Positions 34,591 to 43,445 of a stretch of 64,000 nt of DNA are shown one piece after another (the stretch's first letter is position 1; the number at the start of each line of letters is the position of its first letter). The notes under the pieces were generated by a model that saw only the letters and a list, made by a program, of their open reading frames with translations, was not told where the DNA came from and did not search any database. The position numbers were made by a program, and so were the translations under genes. Source of the stretch: Halocynthiibacter sp049608145 (GTDB taxonomy: Bacteria > Pseudomonadota > Alphaproteobacteria > Rhodobacterales > Rhodobacteraceae); NCBI RefSeq assembly GCF_049608145.1, contig NZ_JBMYXF010000009.1, forward strand, positions 19,000 to 82,999, given 5' to 3'.

Positions 34591-34868
34591 TCGTGTCCTC
34601 CCTGGACTTGTTCGGAGGAGAGACCGAAAAGTTCCAGTTGCTGCTGGAACGTCTCTCCCTGATTGCTGAATTGAAAGGTGGTTCCATTGGCGATATGGGC
34701 GCGAGCCCCCGCAATCAGAGCCTGAAGACAAAGGGTGCCAAGATGGGTCACCGCAGCTGCATCAACTATAGTGTCCTGCTTGCTGGATTTACGCAGCTCA
34801 TCAATGAGCGATTTGACTTCGCCAAGCCCTAGGCGGGGCGGAAGGGTGACGGTGTGAGTGCTACTCAT
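34587..34868 (-). CDS. STAS domain protein, first gene of the chemosensory operon
   Basis: A 93-residue protein with a STAS-type fold: TVTLPPRLGLGEVKSLIDELRKSSKQDTIVDAAAVTHLGTLCLQALIAGARAH. The position equal to the phosphorylated Ser of anti-anti-sigma factors falls at the Thr/Leu-Gly-Thr turn (HLGT), so it may be regulated or be a MlaB-like binder. It leads a chemosensory operon and overlaps cheY by four bases, an arrangement also seen in other alphaproteobacterial che clusters as far as I recall. Confidence 0.8.
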   Translation of the reverse strand: MSSTHTVTLPPRLGLGEVKSLIDELRKSSKQDTIVDAAAVTHLGTLCLQALIAGARAHIANGTTFQFSNQGETFQQQLELFGLSSEQVQGGHE

Positions 34869-35212
34869 ACGTGCTCTCCGGGTTTAACAGATCCAGTATT
34901 GGACAGATCCAATTCTGTTTGACTTTTCCCGGTTTAGATCAGGGATGTTAAATTTTACTTACGCCTTCAATTATTTTTCAAAGGTAATCCCAGAGTTTTT
35001 TGACATGTGTTCTGCCCGCTTTTCTGCACCACAGAACGCATGAATTACGATTTTTGAATAATTTTGAAACAGGATGCGGCTGTCTGCATTGATACATGCT
35101 TGCATGGAGGGTGTCGGATTTTTGTATTTTATTTTAAATGCTTACGCGGTTTTTGCTGACGTGTATTCGATGAAATACCTCAAATTTGGATCTACAGAAG
35201 GACGATATTTAT
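34869..35212. promoter_or_regulatory. AT-rich divergent control region with a CtrA-like half-site
   Basis: No gene seen. Near the chemosensory operon side, TTAA-N7-TTAC (34948-34962) differs by one base from the CtrA consensus TTAA-N7-TTAA. ACAGATCCA-type words occur twice nearby (about 34888 and 34904). The side facing the SGNH-like gene is very AT-rich with runs of T, but no clear promoter pair is evident. Confidence 0.35.
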
Positions 35213-37114
35213 ATGCTTGGACTTGGATTTTCTGTTCCGAAAACGGCCTTGCAAAGACAAGCGCGGGCACGTCATTTGTATAAAGCGGCCTTAAAATTTG
35301 ATGCATCAAGTCAAATTACAGGGACCAGCAGTAATGTTGCGACTGTGATGGCTGACGGAACGTATAATGCGCAACTGACGGCTTTGGGGCAGGGGGGCGT
35401 GATCGAGCGTGTGGCTGACGGGTTTCAATTTTCTGCGGGTCAGTATCTGTCGTGGCAACACGGTGATACCGACTGGACCGGTGCTTTGATTGTTTTGGAT
35501 TTTACTTTGCTGGCCGACCCAACGGACACTGGTTTCCTTGTCAGACTAAGTGCTGCAACTGGTGGTAAAATGTATCTCAGGTATTTTAATAATGCGGTTG
35601 TAGATGCAATTGGGCCCGGCAATCAGCGGATTGCATATGATACGATGAAGGACGTCGGTGAACGTCAAACACTTGGACTGTTGGTTGAACCGGCTGAGGG
35701 TGGAGCTGCTGCAGGAAGCAAGATGGTTTTGCTGAATGCGGATGGAATTCTGATCGAAGACGGGCGTGCTGATCCGATGGGGAACATATCTTTGAGCGAT
35801 GTCAGAATTGGTATGAACGCCAATGTTATCATACACGAATTGGCGATCTATCCGACGAAGGTGAATGCGGGGCTTCCGGCAGCTGCCAGCACTTTGTGGC
35901 AGCAGACGTTTGCGCAGAAGAGACGGGCTTATAACCCGATGTTGACTGAAATCTTGCCTGTGAATGGCCAGTCGTTGGCTTTGGGGCCTGCGACGTCGCA
36001 GGGCGGAAAACAATTATTGAATTATGCAGACAGGCATGGGGTGAAAATGCTGACCGGGCTAGAGCGTAGCGACGCGGTATCGGTTGGTTTGATGGGGCCG
36101 GGGGCGCTGGGGTATAACACGGCGGTTGAAGGGGGGCAGATCGCACCCTCGCGGATCACGAACAACCTAATGATCGGGCACCCTGTTGGGGTGGCTTTGA
36201 ACATGTTGCGCCTGCCGGGATCGCCGCCGGTTCTGACAGGTTTCTTTGGTTACGGTGGTGAACGCATTGATGATATGGACGAGGATCCTACGACCGGGCC
36301 GGGAGAAATAACGATTTTTGAAAGCAACCTTCACTGGCTTGGTGAAGCTGTGAGAACCATCGAAGAACACGGAGGACAAGCGACATGTGGGAATAGTCTT
36401 CTGGTGCAGGGGCAAGGTGACAAAAACAGAGCGGCAGGAGTTTGGCGTGATGGGGTAGAGAGGTTTCTGGAGGATCATCAAAGTTCGGTGCAGAACGTTA
36501 TTTCCGGAGCCTGTCCTAAGCTTGTGCTTAGTCAAACGAATGGTGATATAGACACCACGGGCGACACTTGGAATGTCAAAGCTGAACAGCTTAAATATGC
36601 TTCAGATACGGGGGCATTGCTTGTTCCGCTTTACCCATATGCAACTGCTGATGCCGGAGGTATTCATCCGGGTGAAGCGCAAACCCTGCAGTTTTCTGAA
36701 GTATTTGCCTGGGCAATTCATAGCGATGAAAGTGGGCAGGGCTGGAATATCAATAAACCTGTTACTCAGCTGTCTGGGAATGATCTAAAGCTGATTTTTG
36801 ATCTGCGTGAGGGAGAGAACCTTGTCGCCCATGATAGCGACAAGTATTTGGGTGAAGGTATTTCTGATTTGGGTTTTGAGGTCGAAGGTGCAAGCGTTTC
36901 CAATGTGGTGTTGTCTGGCAATACGGTGACGCTGCACTGTGATGCAACACCACAGTCATGGCGGTACGCGATGCAAAGTCAGAATTTAACAGGGGCGACA
37001 ATGCCTTATCCGGCACACAGGGGGCTATTGCGAACCGACATAACCCTAACCGGCCCGATAAGCGGAGAACCACTTTATCGCTGGGTGCCCTCTATTGAGA
37101 GCACCCCGGTTTGA
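35213..37114 (+). CDS. SGNH-type esterase-like protein with an N-terminal LamG-like domain
   Basis: A 633-residue protein. Residues 25-215 look like a beta-sandwich (LamG/concanavalin-like: FQFSAGQYLSWQHGDTDWTGALIVLDF ... DVRIGMNANVIIHELAIYP). The C-terminal half shows blocks of SGNH carbohydrate esterases: block I NGQSLALG (Ser254), LVQGQGD, matching the QGE-x-D block, and a late D-x-x-H-like DAGGIHPG (Asp480, His485). No signal peptide is seen; the MLGLGFS opening resembles phage or GTA structural proteins, so a particle- or surface-associated carbohydrate esterase is possible. The ATG at 35213 has AGAAGGAC upstream. It stands alone. Confidence 0.65.
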   Translation: MLGLGFSVPKTALQRQARARHLYKAALKFDASSQITGTSSNVATVMADGTYNAQLTALGQGGVIERVADGFQFSAGQYLSWQHGDTDWTGALIVLDFTLLADPTDTGFLVRLSAATGGKMYLRYFNNAVVDAIGPGNQRIAYDTMKDVGERQTLGLLVEPAEGGAAAGSKMVLLNADGILIEDGRADPMGNISLSDVRIGMNANVIIHELAIYPTKVNAGLPAAASTLWQQTFAQKRRAYNPMLTEILPVNGQSLALGPATSQGGKQLLNYADRHGVKMLTGLERSDAVSVGLMGPGALGYNTAVEGGQIAPSRITNNLMIGHPVGVALNMLRLPGSPPVLTGFFGYGGERIDDMDEDPTTGPGEITIFESNLHWLGEAVRTIEEHGGQATCGNSLLVQGQGDKNRAAGVWRDGVERFLEDHQSSVQNVISGACPKLVLSQTNGDIDTTGDTWNVKAEQLKYASDTGALLVPLYPYATADAGGIHPGEAQTLQFSEVFAWAIHSDESGQGWNINKPVTQLSGNDLKLIFDLREGENLVAHDSDKYLGEGISDLGFEVEGASVSNVVLSGNTVTLHCDATPQSWRYAMQSQNLTGATMPYPAHRGLLRTDITLTGPISGEPLYRWVPSIESTPV

Positions 37115-37129
37115 TGAGTGTTGGACTGC

Positions 37130-39289
37130 TTAGTCTGGGGCTTTGTCCCCCAAAGCTTTGATCAAAGGCTGAAGATCGGCTTCGTAGCGTTTCCAGGCTG
37201 CCATGGAAGATTTATACATGGGCTGGCGGACCTGATAAACGGACAGGGTATCCACCCGACGTTTATTCTGGTGGAAATTTAAACAAGCATCTTCCCAAGG
37301 CAAACCAGCAGCATCAATGAGGGCGCGGCTTTGGGTTTCGGGATCGGAAATCAATTCTTCATATTGGATTTCATAGAAACGATCCGGTGCAATGTTTCGC
37401 CAGAAATCGATGATTTCATCAAACATCAGATAATATTTGGCTAGATCTTCTAGGTCATAGCTGTACAGATGGCGGGCCTCTGGGAACAGGTTTTTATAGA
37501 TCGACAACAGGTTATCCCGGGGGTCACGGCGAACAACGATGACCCGGGCTTTGGGCATAGACAGCCAGACAAGCCCCATCAAAAGATAGGTCTGAATGGA
37601 TTTATCGGTGATCTGATTGGCTTCGGGCAGAATGTCACTGATGTAAGATTTATAATCTTCTGCCAGATGATGGATCTGATCCATCTCCAGTTTGTCCACA
37701 TGATCGGGGCTGGTGGGCATCATCGCGACTTCAAATGCAGATCGGGAAAAACGTCCAAGTTCTCCTGCGCCGGTCATGGTGCTATGTGTGGCGATGATCT
37801 GCTCGACAAGTGTGGTGCCGGATCTCGGCATGCCGGTGACAAAGACCGGTGCGTAATCTTCGTCTGAGTTGGTCAGCGGGTGGTCGTCAGGTTTGAAATT
37901 CGCAAAGATCTTTTTGACCTGATTGATTTCCTTGCGGCGCGTGGCGATATCATAGGGGTGGGTGTCACGCACAATGGCACTGGCTGCATTCAGATAGGAA
38001 AACACCTGATCGTATTGCTTGATGTCTTCCATGGCTTTGGACAAGGCATAGCCCAGTTGCATTCGGTCATCAGGTTTCAGCGTGTCGCGGTCCCAAACAG
38101 CTTTCAGTTCATCAATCAGCGGATCATCTGCGGTGAATTTATGGGATGCACTGAGGGCGCGATAGTTCTGGCCATTCTCTGGTTCCAGCCGGATTGCAGC
38201 GCTCAGACTATCACGGGCATCATCAAAACGCCCCATACTTTGCAGGATTGTCGCCCTGTTCCGGTGATAGGCTGCGCAATCTGGCTGTTTCAACAGGGCC
38301 TTGTCCAGCAGGGCCAACGCTGCGTCCGGATCACTCAGGGCATTCAACGTCGAGGCCTCAAGATTGGTCAGCTGTATCGTCTTCAGTCCAGCTTTGCGTG
38401 CTTTTGCGATGTTTTCCAGGGCGGCTTTGTGATCCTGCACGTCTGATTGAATACGGGCTTTCAGATATAACGCATCGGCGGACTTTGGATCATGTTTTAG
38501 CGACAGATCAAGCGTTTCCATTGCAAGCTTTGTCTGCCCCTGATCTGAATAGGCCGCTGCGAGATTGCGCAGAACGCCGGGTGCGCCTGGCGTCAGAGAA
38601 CGGGCCTGTTCAAGGGTTTGAATGGCTTGTGCCGCGCGGTTGTTGCGCAGATGTATTTCACCCAGATTGGCCCAAGCTTCAGCATAATTGCGATCTAGGT
38701 TGGTTGATTTTGCCGCTGCCTGTGCAGCATCTTCCAGACGGTTTGTATCGCGCAGCACAGTTGCCAGCATATTATATAGAAGGGCAACACCGGGGTGTTT
38801 TCCAATCAGCATGCGGATTTGTTTTTCAGCCCCGGTAAAGTCAGCCTTGTTCAGCCGCGCCATAACAGACTGTAAATCCTTTGGGGAAACGCCACCGGTA
38901 TCGACGTTTGTCTTGCTGGCCGAAGATGAGATCCGCGCAGCGATCTGTTTCTGAATGTTTGCGGGCAGACCTGATGCCGCCAGTTGTTTCAAAGCAGCCG
39001 AGGTTACTGTATCGTCATTCAGGCGGATCAATGCCTCTGACCAGCGTGTCCAGATTGCGCCTTCACGGGGTTTCAGTTTCGCAGCCTTGGATAGGCTTAC
39101 GGATGCTTTGCGAAAATCTAGGGCCAGAAGATATAGTTCACCCAACTGGAAATGCGCCTCTGCCGTTTGCGGGCGCGTGAGAATAATTTGTTCCAACAAC
39201 CTGCGCGCCCCATCACCATCACCCTTTGATTTTAGGACAAGCGCCTGTTTATACAGGGCAGGGATCTGTTGTGGATTGATCGGGAGCAT
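37130..39289 (-). CDS. TPR-repeat sulfotransferase family protein
   Basis: About 719 residues. Residues 1-460 are tetratricopeptide repeats (for example AEAWANLGEIHLRNNRAAQAIQTLEQA and AAYHRNRATILQSMGRFDDARDSLSAAI). The C-terminal sulfotransferase domain has the 5'-phosphosulfate loop FVTGMPRSGTTLVEQ and the 3'-phosphate segment VIVVRRDPRDNLLSIY, so it probably transfers sulfate from PAPS; the acceptor is unknown. The ATG at 39289 follows GAGG; the Met at 39313 lacks a ribosome site. No signal peptide is seen. It is convergent with the SGNH gene, 15 bases apart. Confidence 0.92.
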   Translation of the reverse strand: MLPINPQQIPALYKQALVLKSKGDGDGARRLLEQIILTRPQTAEAHFQLGELYLLALDFRKASVSLSKAAKLKPREGAIWTRWSEALIRLNDDTVTSAALKQLAASGLPANIQKQIAARISSSASKTNVDTGGVSPKDLQSVMARLNKADFTGAEKQIRMLIGKHPGVALLYNMLATVLRDTNRLEDAAQAAAKSTNLDRNYAEAWANLGEIHLRNNRAAQAIQTLEQARSLTPGAPGVLRNLAAAYSDQGQTKLAMETLDLSLKHDPKSADALYLKARIQSDVQDHKAALENIAKARKAGLKTIQLTNLEASTLNALSDPDAALALLDKALLKQPDCAAYHRNRATILQSMGRFDDARDSLSAAIRLEPENGQNYRALSASHKFTADDPLIDELKAVWDRDTLKPDDRMQLGYALSKAMEDIKQYDQVFSYLNAASAIVRDTHPYDIATRRKEINQVKKIFANFKPDDHPLTNSDEDYAPVFVTGMPRSGTTLVEQIIATHSTMTGAGELGRFSRSAFEVAMMPTSPDHVDKLEMDQIHHLAEDYKSYISDILPEANQITDKSIQTYLLMGLVWLSMPKARVIVVRRDPRDNLLSIYKNLFPEARHLYSYDLEDLAKYYLMFDEIIDFWRNIAPDRFYEIQYEELISDPETQSRALIDAAGLPWEDACLNFHQNKRRVDTLSVYQVRQPMYKSSMAAWKRYEADLQPLIKALGDKAPD

Positions 39290-39395
39290 GGGGGCCTCAA
39301 TTCTGGTTTCCATTGTCCTAGCGTCTTACTTGCGTTACGAAAAGAGAGAATAGCGCGCAGCGAGCTGTATATTCAGCTGTTTTACCGGTGGGTGC

Positions 39396-39424
39396 TTGAC
39401 TTATTTCCCAATCCCGACGATAAG
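39396..39424 (+). promoter_or_regulatory. Candidate sigma-70-type promoter of rplU-rpmA
   Basis: TTGACT (39396-39401) and GATAAG (39419-39424) are separated by 17 bases, and the start of rplU lies about 139 bases downstream. The spacing is ideal and the -35 box close to consensus; the -10 box is moderate. Confidence 0.5.
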
Positions 39425-39562
39425 CGCGCTTCATTCCGGGGTTCTCCCGGGGTTTCTTATGACAAAACGTCCGAAGGGACGCGCAGTTTAAGGTGCGGTA
39501 ACGCAGAAACATATGGGGGCAGACCCATGGGCCGGATGACGCGGAAAACAAAGGAATATCAA

Positions 39563-40264
39563 ATGTTTGCGGTTATGAAAACCGGTGGCAAGCAATATAA
39601 AGTTCAGTCAGGCGATGTCCTGCGCGTAGAACGTATTGCGGCCGCTGCTGGCGAAACAGTCCAGTTCAACGAGATTCTTATGGTTGGTGGGTCCGTTGGC
39701 ACCCCAACTGTTGACGGCGCTGCTGTGCAGGCCGAAGTGATCGACCAGATCAAAGGTGAAAAAGTAATTCACTTTGTAAAGCGTCGTCGTAAGCACTCTT
39801 CCAAGCGCACCAAAGGCCACCGTCAGAAGCTGACCCTCGTACGGATCACTGAGATCCTCGAAAAAGGCGCTGACAAGTCTGGTGTTAAAGCTGCGATCGG
39901 CACAGGTTCTGTACCTGCCGCTGTAGTTGCTGAGATGAATGCTGCGGTTGCACCTGCGATTTCCAAGAAAGGCGCTGCTGCTAAGAAAGCAAAAGCTGCT
40001 GCTCCTGCTGCGGAAAAAGCTGCTGCGCCTAAGAAAGCGAAAGCTGCAAAGACTGAAGCACCTGCGGGCGCTGACGATCTCAAGACATTGTCTGGTGTAG
40101 GCCCGGCACTTGAGAAGAAGCTGCACGCTGCTGGCGTAACAACATTCGCGCAAATCGCTGGCTGGAACGCTGACGATATCGCTGCCATGGACGAAAAACT
40201 GTCCTTCAAAGGCCGCATCGAACGTGAAGGCTGGGTGGCACAAGCCGCTGAGCTCGCGAAATAA
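39563..40264 (+). CDS. rplU: 50S ribosomal protein L21 with long C-terminal extension
   Basis: Residues 1-105 are L21 (MFAVMKTGGKQYKVQSGDVLRVE ... HRQKLTLVRITEI). A linker of repeated Ala, Lys and Pro follows (about 130-170), and then a helix-hairpin-helix-like domain LKTLSGVGPALEKKLHAAGVTTFAQIAGW (about 175-230). Normal L21 is about 103 residues; this one is 233. Similar extensions are, to my memory, common in Rhodobacterales. The ATG at 39563 follows AAAGGAATATC; the frame is open upstream to 39269 but that part crosses the promoter. The extension's role is unknown; the HhH fold suggests nucleic acid binding. Confidence 0.95.
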   Translation: MFAVMKTGGKQYKVQSGDVLRVERIAAAAGETVQFNEILMVGGSVGTPTVDGAAVQAEVIDQIKGEKVIHFVKRRRKHSSKRTKGHRQKLTLVRITEILEKGADKSGVKAAIGTGSVPAAVVAEMNAAVAPAISKKGAAAKKAKAAAPAAEKAAAPKKAKAAKTEAPAGADDLKTLSGVGPALEKKLHAAGVTTFAQIAGWNADDIAAMDEKLSFKGRIEREGWVAQAAELAK

Positions 40265-40285
40265 TCGGATTAAGGAGAGAACCTA

Positions 40286-40555
40286 ATGGCACATAAAAAA
40301 GCAGGCGGCTCATCCAGAAACGGTCGCGACTCCGCTGGTCGTCGTCTTGGTGTGAAGAAATATGGCGGCGAGTCCGTTATCCCAGGCAACATCATTGCAC
40401 GCCAGCGTGGCAACAAATGGTGGCCAGGTGAGGGCGTAGGTGAAGGCAAAGACCACACACTATTCGCTGTTGCTGAAGGCAAAGTAAGCTTCAAAAAAGG
40501 CTTTAAAGGCCGCACCTTTATTTCGGTTCTCCCGGTGGCGGAGGCCGCTGAATAA
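40286..40555 (+). CDS. rpmA: 50S ribosomal protein L27
   Basis: Large-subunit protein L27, 89 residues, beginning MAHKKAGGSSRNGRDSAGRRLGVKKYGG, the invariant N terminus that reaches the peptidyl-transferase centre. It starts 21 bases after rplU with a AAGGAGAG ribosome site, and a terminator follows at 40581-40615. No signal for N-terminal cleavage is seen. Confidence 0.99.
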   Translation: MAHKKAGGSSRNGRDSAGRRLGVKKYGGESVIPGNIIARQRGNKWWPGEGVGEGKDHTLFAVAEGKVSFKKGFKGRTFISVLPVAEAAE

Positions 40556-40580
40556 GCCGAACCTATAAGGTTAAGACATT

Positions 40581-40615
40581 TAGGGATCGGCTTTTGGGCC
40601 GGTCCCTTTTTTATT
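40581..40615 (+). terminator. Terminator of the rplU-rpmA operon
   Basis: AGGGATCGGC pairs with GCCGGTCCCT (one mismatched pair), followed by TTTTTTATTTT. It is about 27 bases past the rpmA stop. Confidence 0.85.
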
Positions 40616-40710
40616 TTGAATATAGTTACTAACAAAACTAAAAAGCCCGGCCCATTTCACCCCCACATCTGTGGGATCAACTCTGACAAGAGGAAAAATG
40701 GACTAAGATA

Positions 40711-42147
40711 ATGACTTTTAAAACACCCGTTGTGGGCAAGATCGATGAAACGATCACAGGAACAACCAACACAGTGACAGGTAAAGACCTGATCGCGCTT
40801 GGTTTTGAACAGGGCCGTGAAATTGCACCAGCCTTGAAAACAGTGAATGAACTGGGCCTGTCCGGCGCGGATTTGGTCGCATGGGTTGCGCAAAACAAAC
40901 CTGCACCTCGCATCCGTCTGAACCTGGAAGCCAGCAATGCGGAAGAACAGGATAACCTTGATAAAGTGCGCGCCACGATGGATGTGTTGATGCAAACCCC
41001 GACATTGCGTGCTGGTGCAGTGATGCCAGATGCCTGCCCTGCAGGGCCTGAAGGCACGATCCCGGTGGGCGGTGTTGTCGCAGCCGAAAACGCGATTCAC
41101 CCGGGCATGCATTCCGCAGACATTTGTTGTTCTGTAATGGTGACTGAATTTAAGGATGCAGATCCAAAGTCGAGCCTGGATGCGGTGCATAAGGCCACCC
41201 ATTTCGGCCCTGGCGGTCGTGCGAATGGCCAGCGGTATTCCATGTCTATGGATCTTTATGATGCGTTTCGGGAAAATATGTTCCTGAGCGATAAAAAGAT
41301 CCTGCGCGCGGCAATTGAACATATGGGCACGCAGGGCGACGGCAATCATTTCGCTTTTGTCGGCACCTCAAAGGTGAATGGCACAACATGTCTTGTGACG
41401 CATCATGGCTCTCGTGGGCCTGGGGCAGGGCTTTACAAGTTGGGGATGCGTGTCGCTGAACGGTTCCGGAAGGAACGTACAACGGGTGTGTTGAAGCAAA
41501 ACGCCTGGATCCCGTTCGACACGCCCGAAGGCGTGGCCTATTGGGATGCTTTGCAATTGATCCGGAAATGGACCAAAGCCAACCACAACTGCCTGCATCA
41601 GGCTACAGCGGAATTTGCGGATGTATCTGTAGAGGAACGGTTCTGGAACGAACATAATTTTGTCTTTAAGGATGGAGATATCTTCTGGCACGCTAAGGGT
41701 GCGACGCCGGTGAATGTTGATTTTCTTCCTGATACCAATGGGTTGCAAATCGTTCCTTTGAACATGGCGGAACCCGTCTTGTTGATCCGTGCAGAGGTGA
41801 ACGATCGCAATCTGGGGTTCGCGCCGCATGGTGCGGGGCGGAACATGTCTCGCAGCGCGCATAAACGTGCGAAGGCAGGTAAAACAGACGCTGAGATCTT
41901 TTCTGAAGAAACCAAAGCGATTGATGCACGGTTCTTTTGTGGCCGGACAGATATTTCGGAATTGCCATCTGCTTATAAAAACGCAACCGAGGTGCGGCGT
42001 CAGATGGATCACTTTGGCCTGGCAGAGGTCGTAGATGAGATCATGCCTTATGGATCGATCATGGCGGGGGATTGGGAACATGACGCCCCGTGGAAGGTAA
42101 AGGCACGTGAAAAGCATGCCAAAAAGCCAGACGAAAGCGCTTTGTGA
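40711..42147 (+). CDS. rtcB: RtcB family RNA-splicing ligase
   Basis: GTP- and Mn-dependent RNA ligase that joins 2',3'-cyclic phosphate or 3'-phosphate ends to 5'-OH ends. At 478 residues the core is present: GDGNHFAFVG, HHGSRGPG and the guanylated His motif HGAGRNMSRS. The metal-site motif, usually DI-x-CG, reads DICCS (Asp137, Cys140), keeping the Cys but losing the Gly. No archease, RtcA or RtcR gene is adjacent. It stands alone after the L27 terminator and ends at a hairpin (42170-42214). The likely role is RNA repair. Confidence 0.92.
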   Translation: MTFKTPVVGKIDETITGTTNTVTGKDLIALGFEQGREIAPALKTVNELGLSGADLVAWVAQNKPAPRIRLNLEASNAEEQDNLDKVRATMDVLMQTPTLRAGAVMPDACPAGPEGTIPVGGVVAAENAIHPGMHSADICCSVMVTEFKDADPKSSLDAVHKATHFGPGGRANGQRYSMSMDLYDAFRENMFLSDKKILRAAIEHMGTQGDGNHFAFVGTSKVNGTTCLVTHHGSRGPGAGLYKLGMRVAERFRKERTTGVLKQNAWIPFDTPEGVAYWDALQLIRKWTKANHNCLHQATAEFADVSVEERFWNEHNFVFKDGDIFWHAKGATPVNVDFLPDTNGLQIVPLNMAEPVLLIRAEVNDRNLGFAPHGAGRNMSRSAHKRAKAGKTDAEIFSEETKAIDARFFCGRTDISELPSAYKNATEVRRQMDHFGLAEVVDEIMPYGSIMAGDWEHDAPWKVKAREKHAKKPDESAL

Positions 42148-42169
42148 CGCAAGGTTGTCACCAAAAACT

Positions 42170-42214
42170 GTAACAGTTTCCGCAGCAAGATCTTGTCGTT
42201 GCGGAAATTGTTAC
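42170..42214 (+). terminator. Stem-loop after rtcB
   Basis: GTAACAGTTTCCGCA (42170-42184) pairs with TGCGGAAATTGTTAC (42200-42214) with one mismatched pair. The loop contains the palindrome CAAGATCTTG. There is no T-run, so it could also be an RNA-stabilising hairpin. Confidence 0.55.
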
Positions 42215-42306
42215 CAGATTATTAACAAATTTGCCCGATAGTGCGGCATCTTCAGATGTGTAGAGGAAGAGATGCAGATCTGAAGGCTTTTCGAAGGAGG
42301 AGAAGC

Positions 42307-42879
42307 ATGAATATTGAACCCCTAACGTCGATGGATAATGCGGCGAAACAGATGATCATTGAAACCGCACGTTTTACATTGCGGCCGGTGCAACAATCAG
42401 ACACCGGTCTGATTGAGATGCATGGGTCTGATATTCGCGTGGCCGGTAATACAACCTCTATTCCGCATCCATACCCGCCCGGGGCGGCTGATGCCTTTGT
42501 GGCCCGGGCAAATGAAACAGATCGTACGGAAGACATCTGGGTTCTGGATGGCAGCAAATCAGGTCACGCGGAATTGATTGGCACGATTTCACTGACCCGG
42601 CAGGATATGGGTACTCGCGACGGAAAACAATCCGAGATTAGTTATTGGGTTGCGCCGGCGTTCTGGAACACGGGCCTTGCCTCTGAAGCTGTGAATGCAA
42701 TTTTGGAGGCCAACCCGCAGAGCTGTGATGCGATTTTTGCGTCTGTCTTTCAGGATAACCCGGCATCGGCCCGTGTTCTGACCAATGCTGGTTTTGCTTA
42801 TATTGGCGATGCTGAAAGCTATTCTGTCGCACGCATGGCAAATGTTCTAACTTGGACATATGTGAAGAAACTGATCTGA
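42307..42879 (+). CDS. GNAT family N-acetyltransferase (first of a pair)
   Basis: RimJ/RimL-like GNAT, 190 residues: TARFTLRPVQQSDTGLIEM at the start, ELIGTISLTRQDMG, EISYWVAPAFWNTGLASEAVNAILE (acetyl-CoA loop) and NPASARVLTNAGFAYIG. The ATG at 42307 has a perfect GGAGGAG ribosome site. The next GNAT starts 14 bases downstream. The substrate is unknown. Confidence 0.85.
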   Translation: MNIEPLTSMDNAAKQMIIETARFTLRPVQQSDTGLIEMHGSDIRVAGNTTSIPHPYPPGAADAFVARANETDRTEDIWVLDGSKSGHAELIGTISLTRQDMGTRDGKQSEISYWVAPAFWNTGLASEAVNAILEANPQSCDAIFASVFQDNPASARVLTNAGFAYIGDAESYSVARMANVLTWTYVKKLI

Positions 42880-42893
42880 AACGGGATGATAGA

Positions 42894-43445
42894 ATGGGAC
42901 ATGAATGTGGGGGTGCGCCCATTTATGAAACCGCAAACCTGATAATTCACCCGTTCACAGATTGTGATATTTCCCGGCTTGCTGATTTTGGCAAGCCGGA
43001 AATCGCACGCATGATGCTGACGCTTCTTTCTCCTTGGCCCGAAGATAATATCCGGGAATGGGTGCAGAAATCTGTGTATAAGGGGTATGTTGGGTTTCGG
43101 GCTGGTGCCTACTTTCAGGGACGGCTTGCTGGATTTGTCGGTATTGGCGGGGATCCTGTGACGGTTGCTTATGCTGTACATCCGGATTTTCAGGGACGTG
43201 GTTTCGGTTTTGAAATGATGCAGGGGCTGGCCGCCTGGGCATTTGAACACGGTGATGTTGAGGTGATCGAGGCAGATCATTTCCTTGATAACCCTGTTTC
43301 GGGCCGTATTTTGCGCAAATGTGGCTTTAAAGAATATGGCACAGAGATGGGGAAAAGCGCGGCACGACTTGAACCCGGGCCACTTGTCCTTTATCGCCTG
43401 ACCAGACAGCACTTTGACGCGCTGAACAAAAGGGCCACGTTATGA
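42894..43445 (+). CDS. GNAT family N-acetyltransferase (second of a pair)
   Basis: A 183-residue GNAT with ETANLIIHPFTDCDISRLADF, VAYAVHPDFQGRGFGFEMMQGLAAWAF (Q-x-x-G-x-G acetyl-CoA loop) and NPVSGRILRKCGFKEYG. The ATG at 42894 follows GGATGA. Its stop overlaps the obg start (ATGA), so both acetyltransferases may be co-translated with obg. The first GNAT is only 14 bases upstream; similar length and order suggest a duplicated pair, with different sequences. Confidence 0.85.
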   Translation: MGHECGGAPIYETANLIIHPFTDCDISRLADFGKPEIARMMLTLLSPWPEDNIREWVQKSVYKGYVGFRAGAYFQGRLAGFVGIGGDPVTVAYAVHPDFQGRGFGFEMMQGLAAWAFEHGDVEVIEADHFLDNPVSGRILRKCGFKEYGTEMGKSAARLEPGPLVLYRLTRQHFDALNKRATL

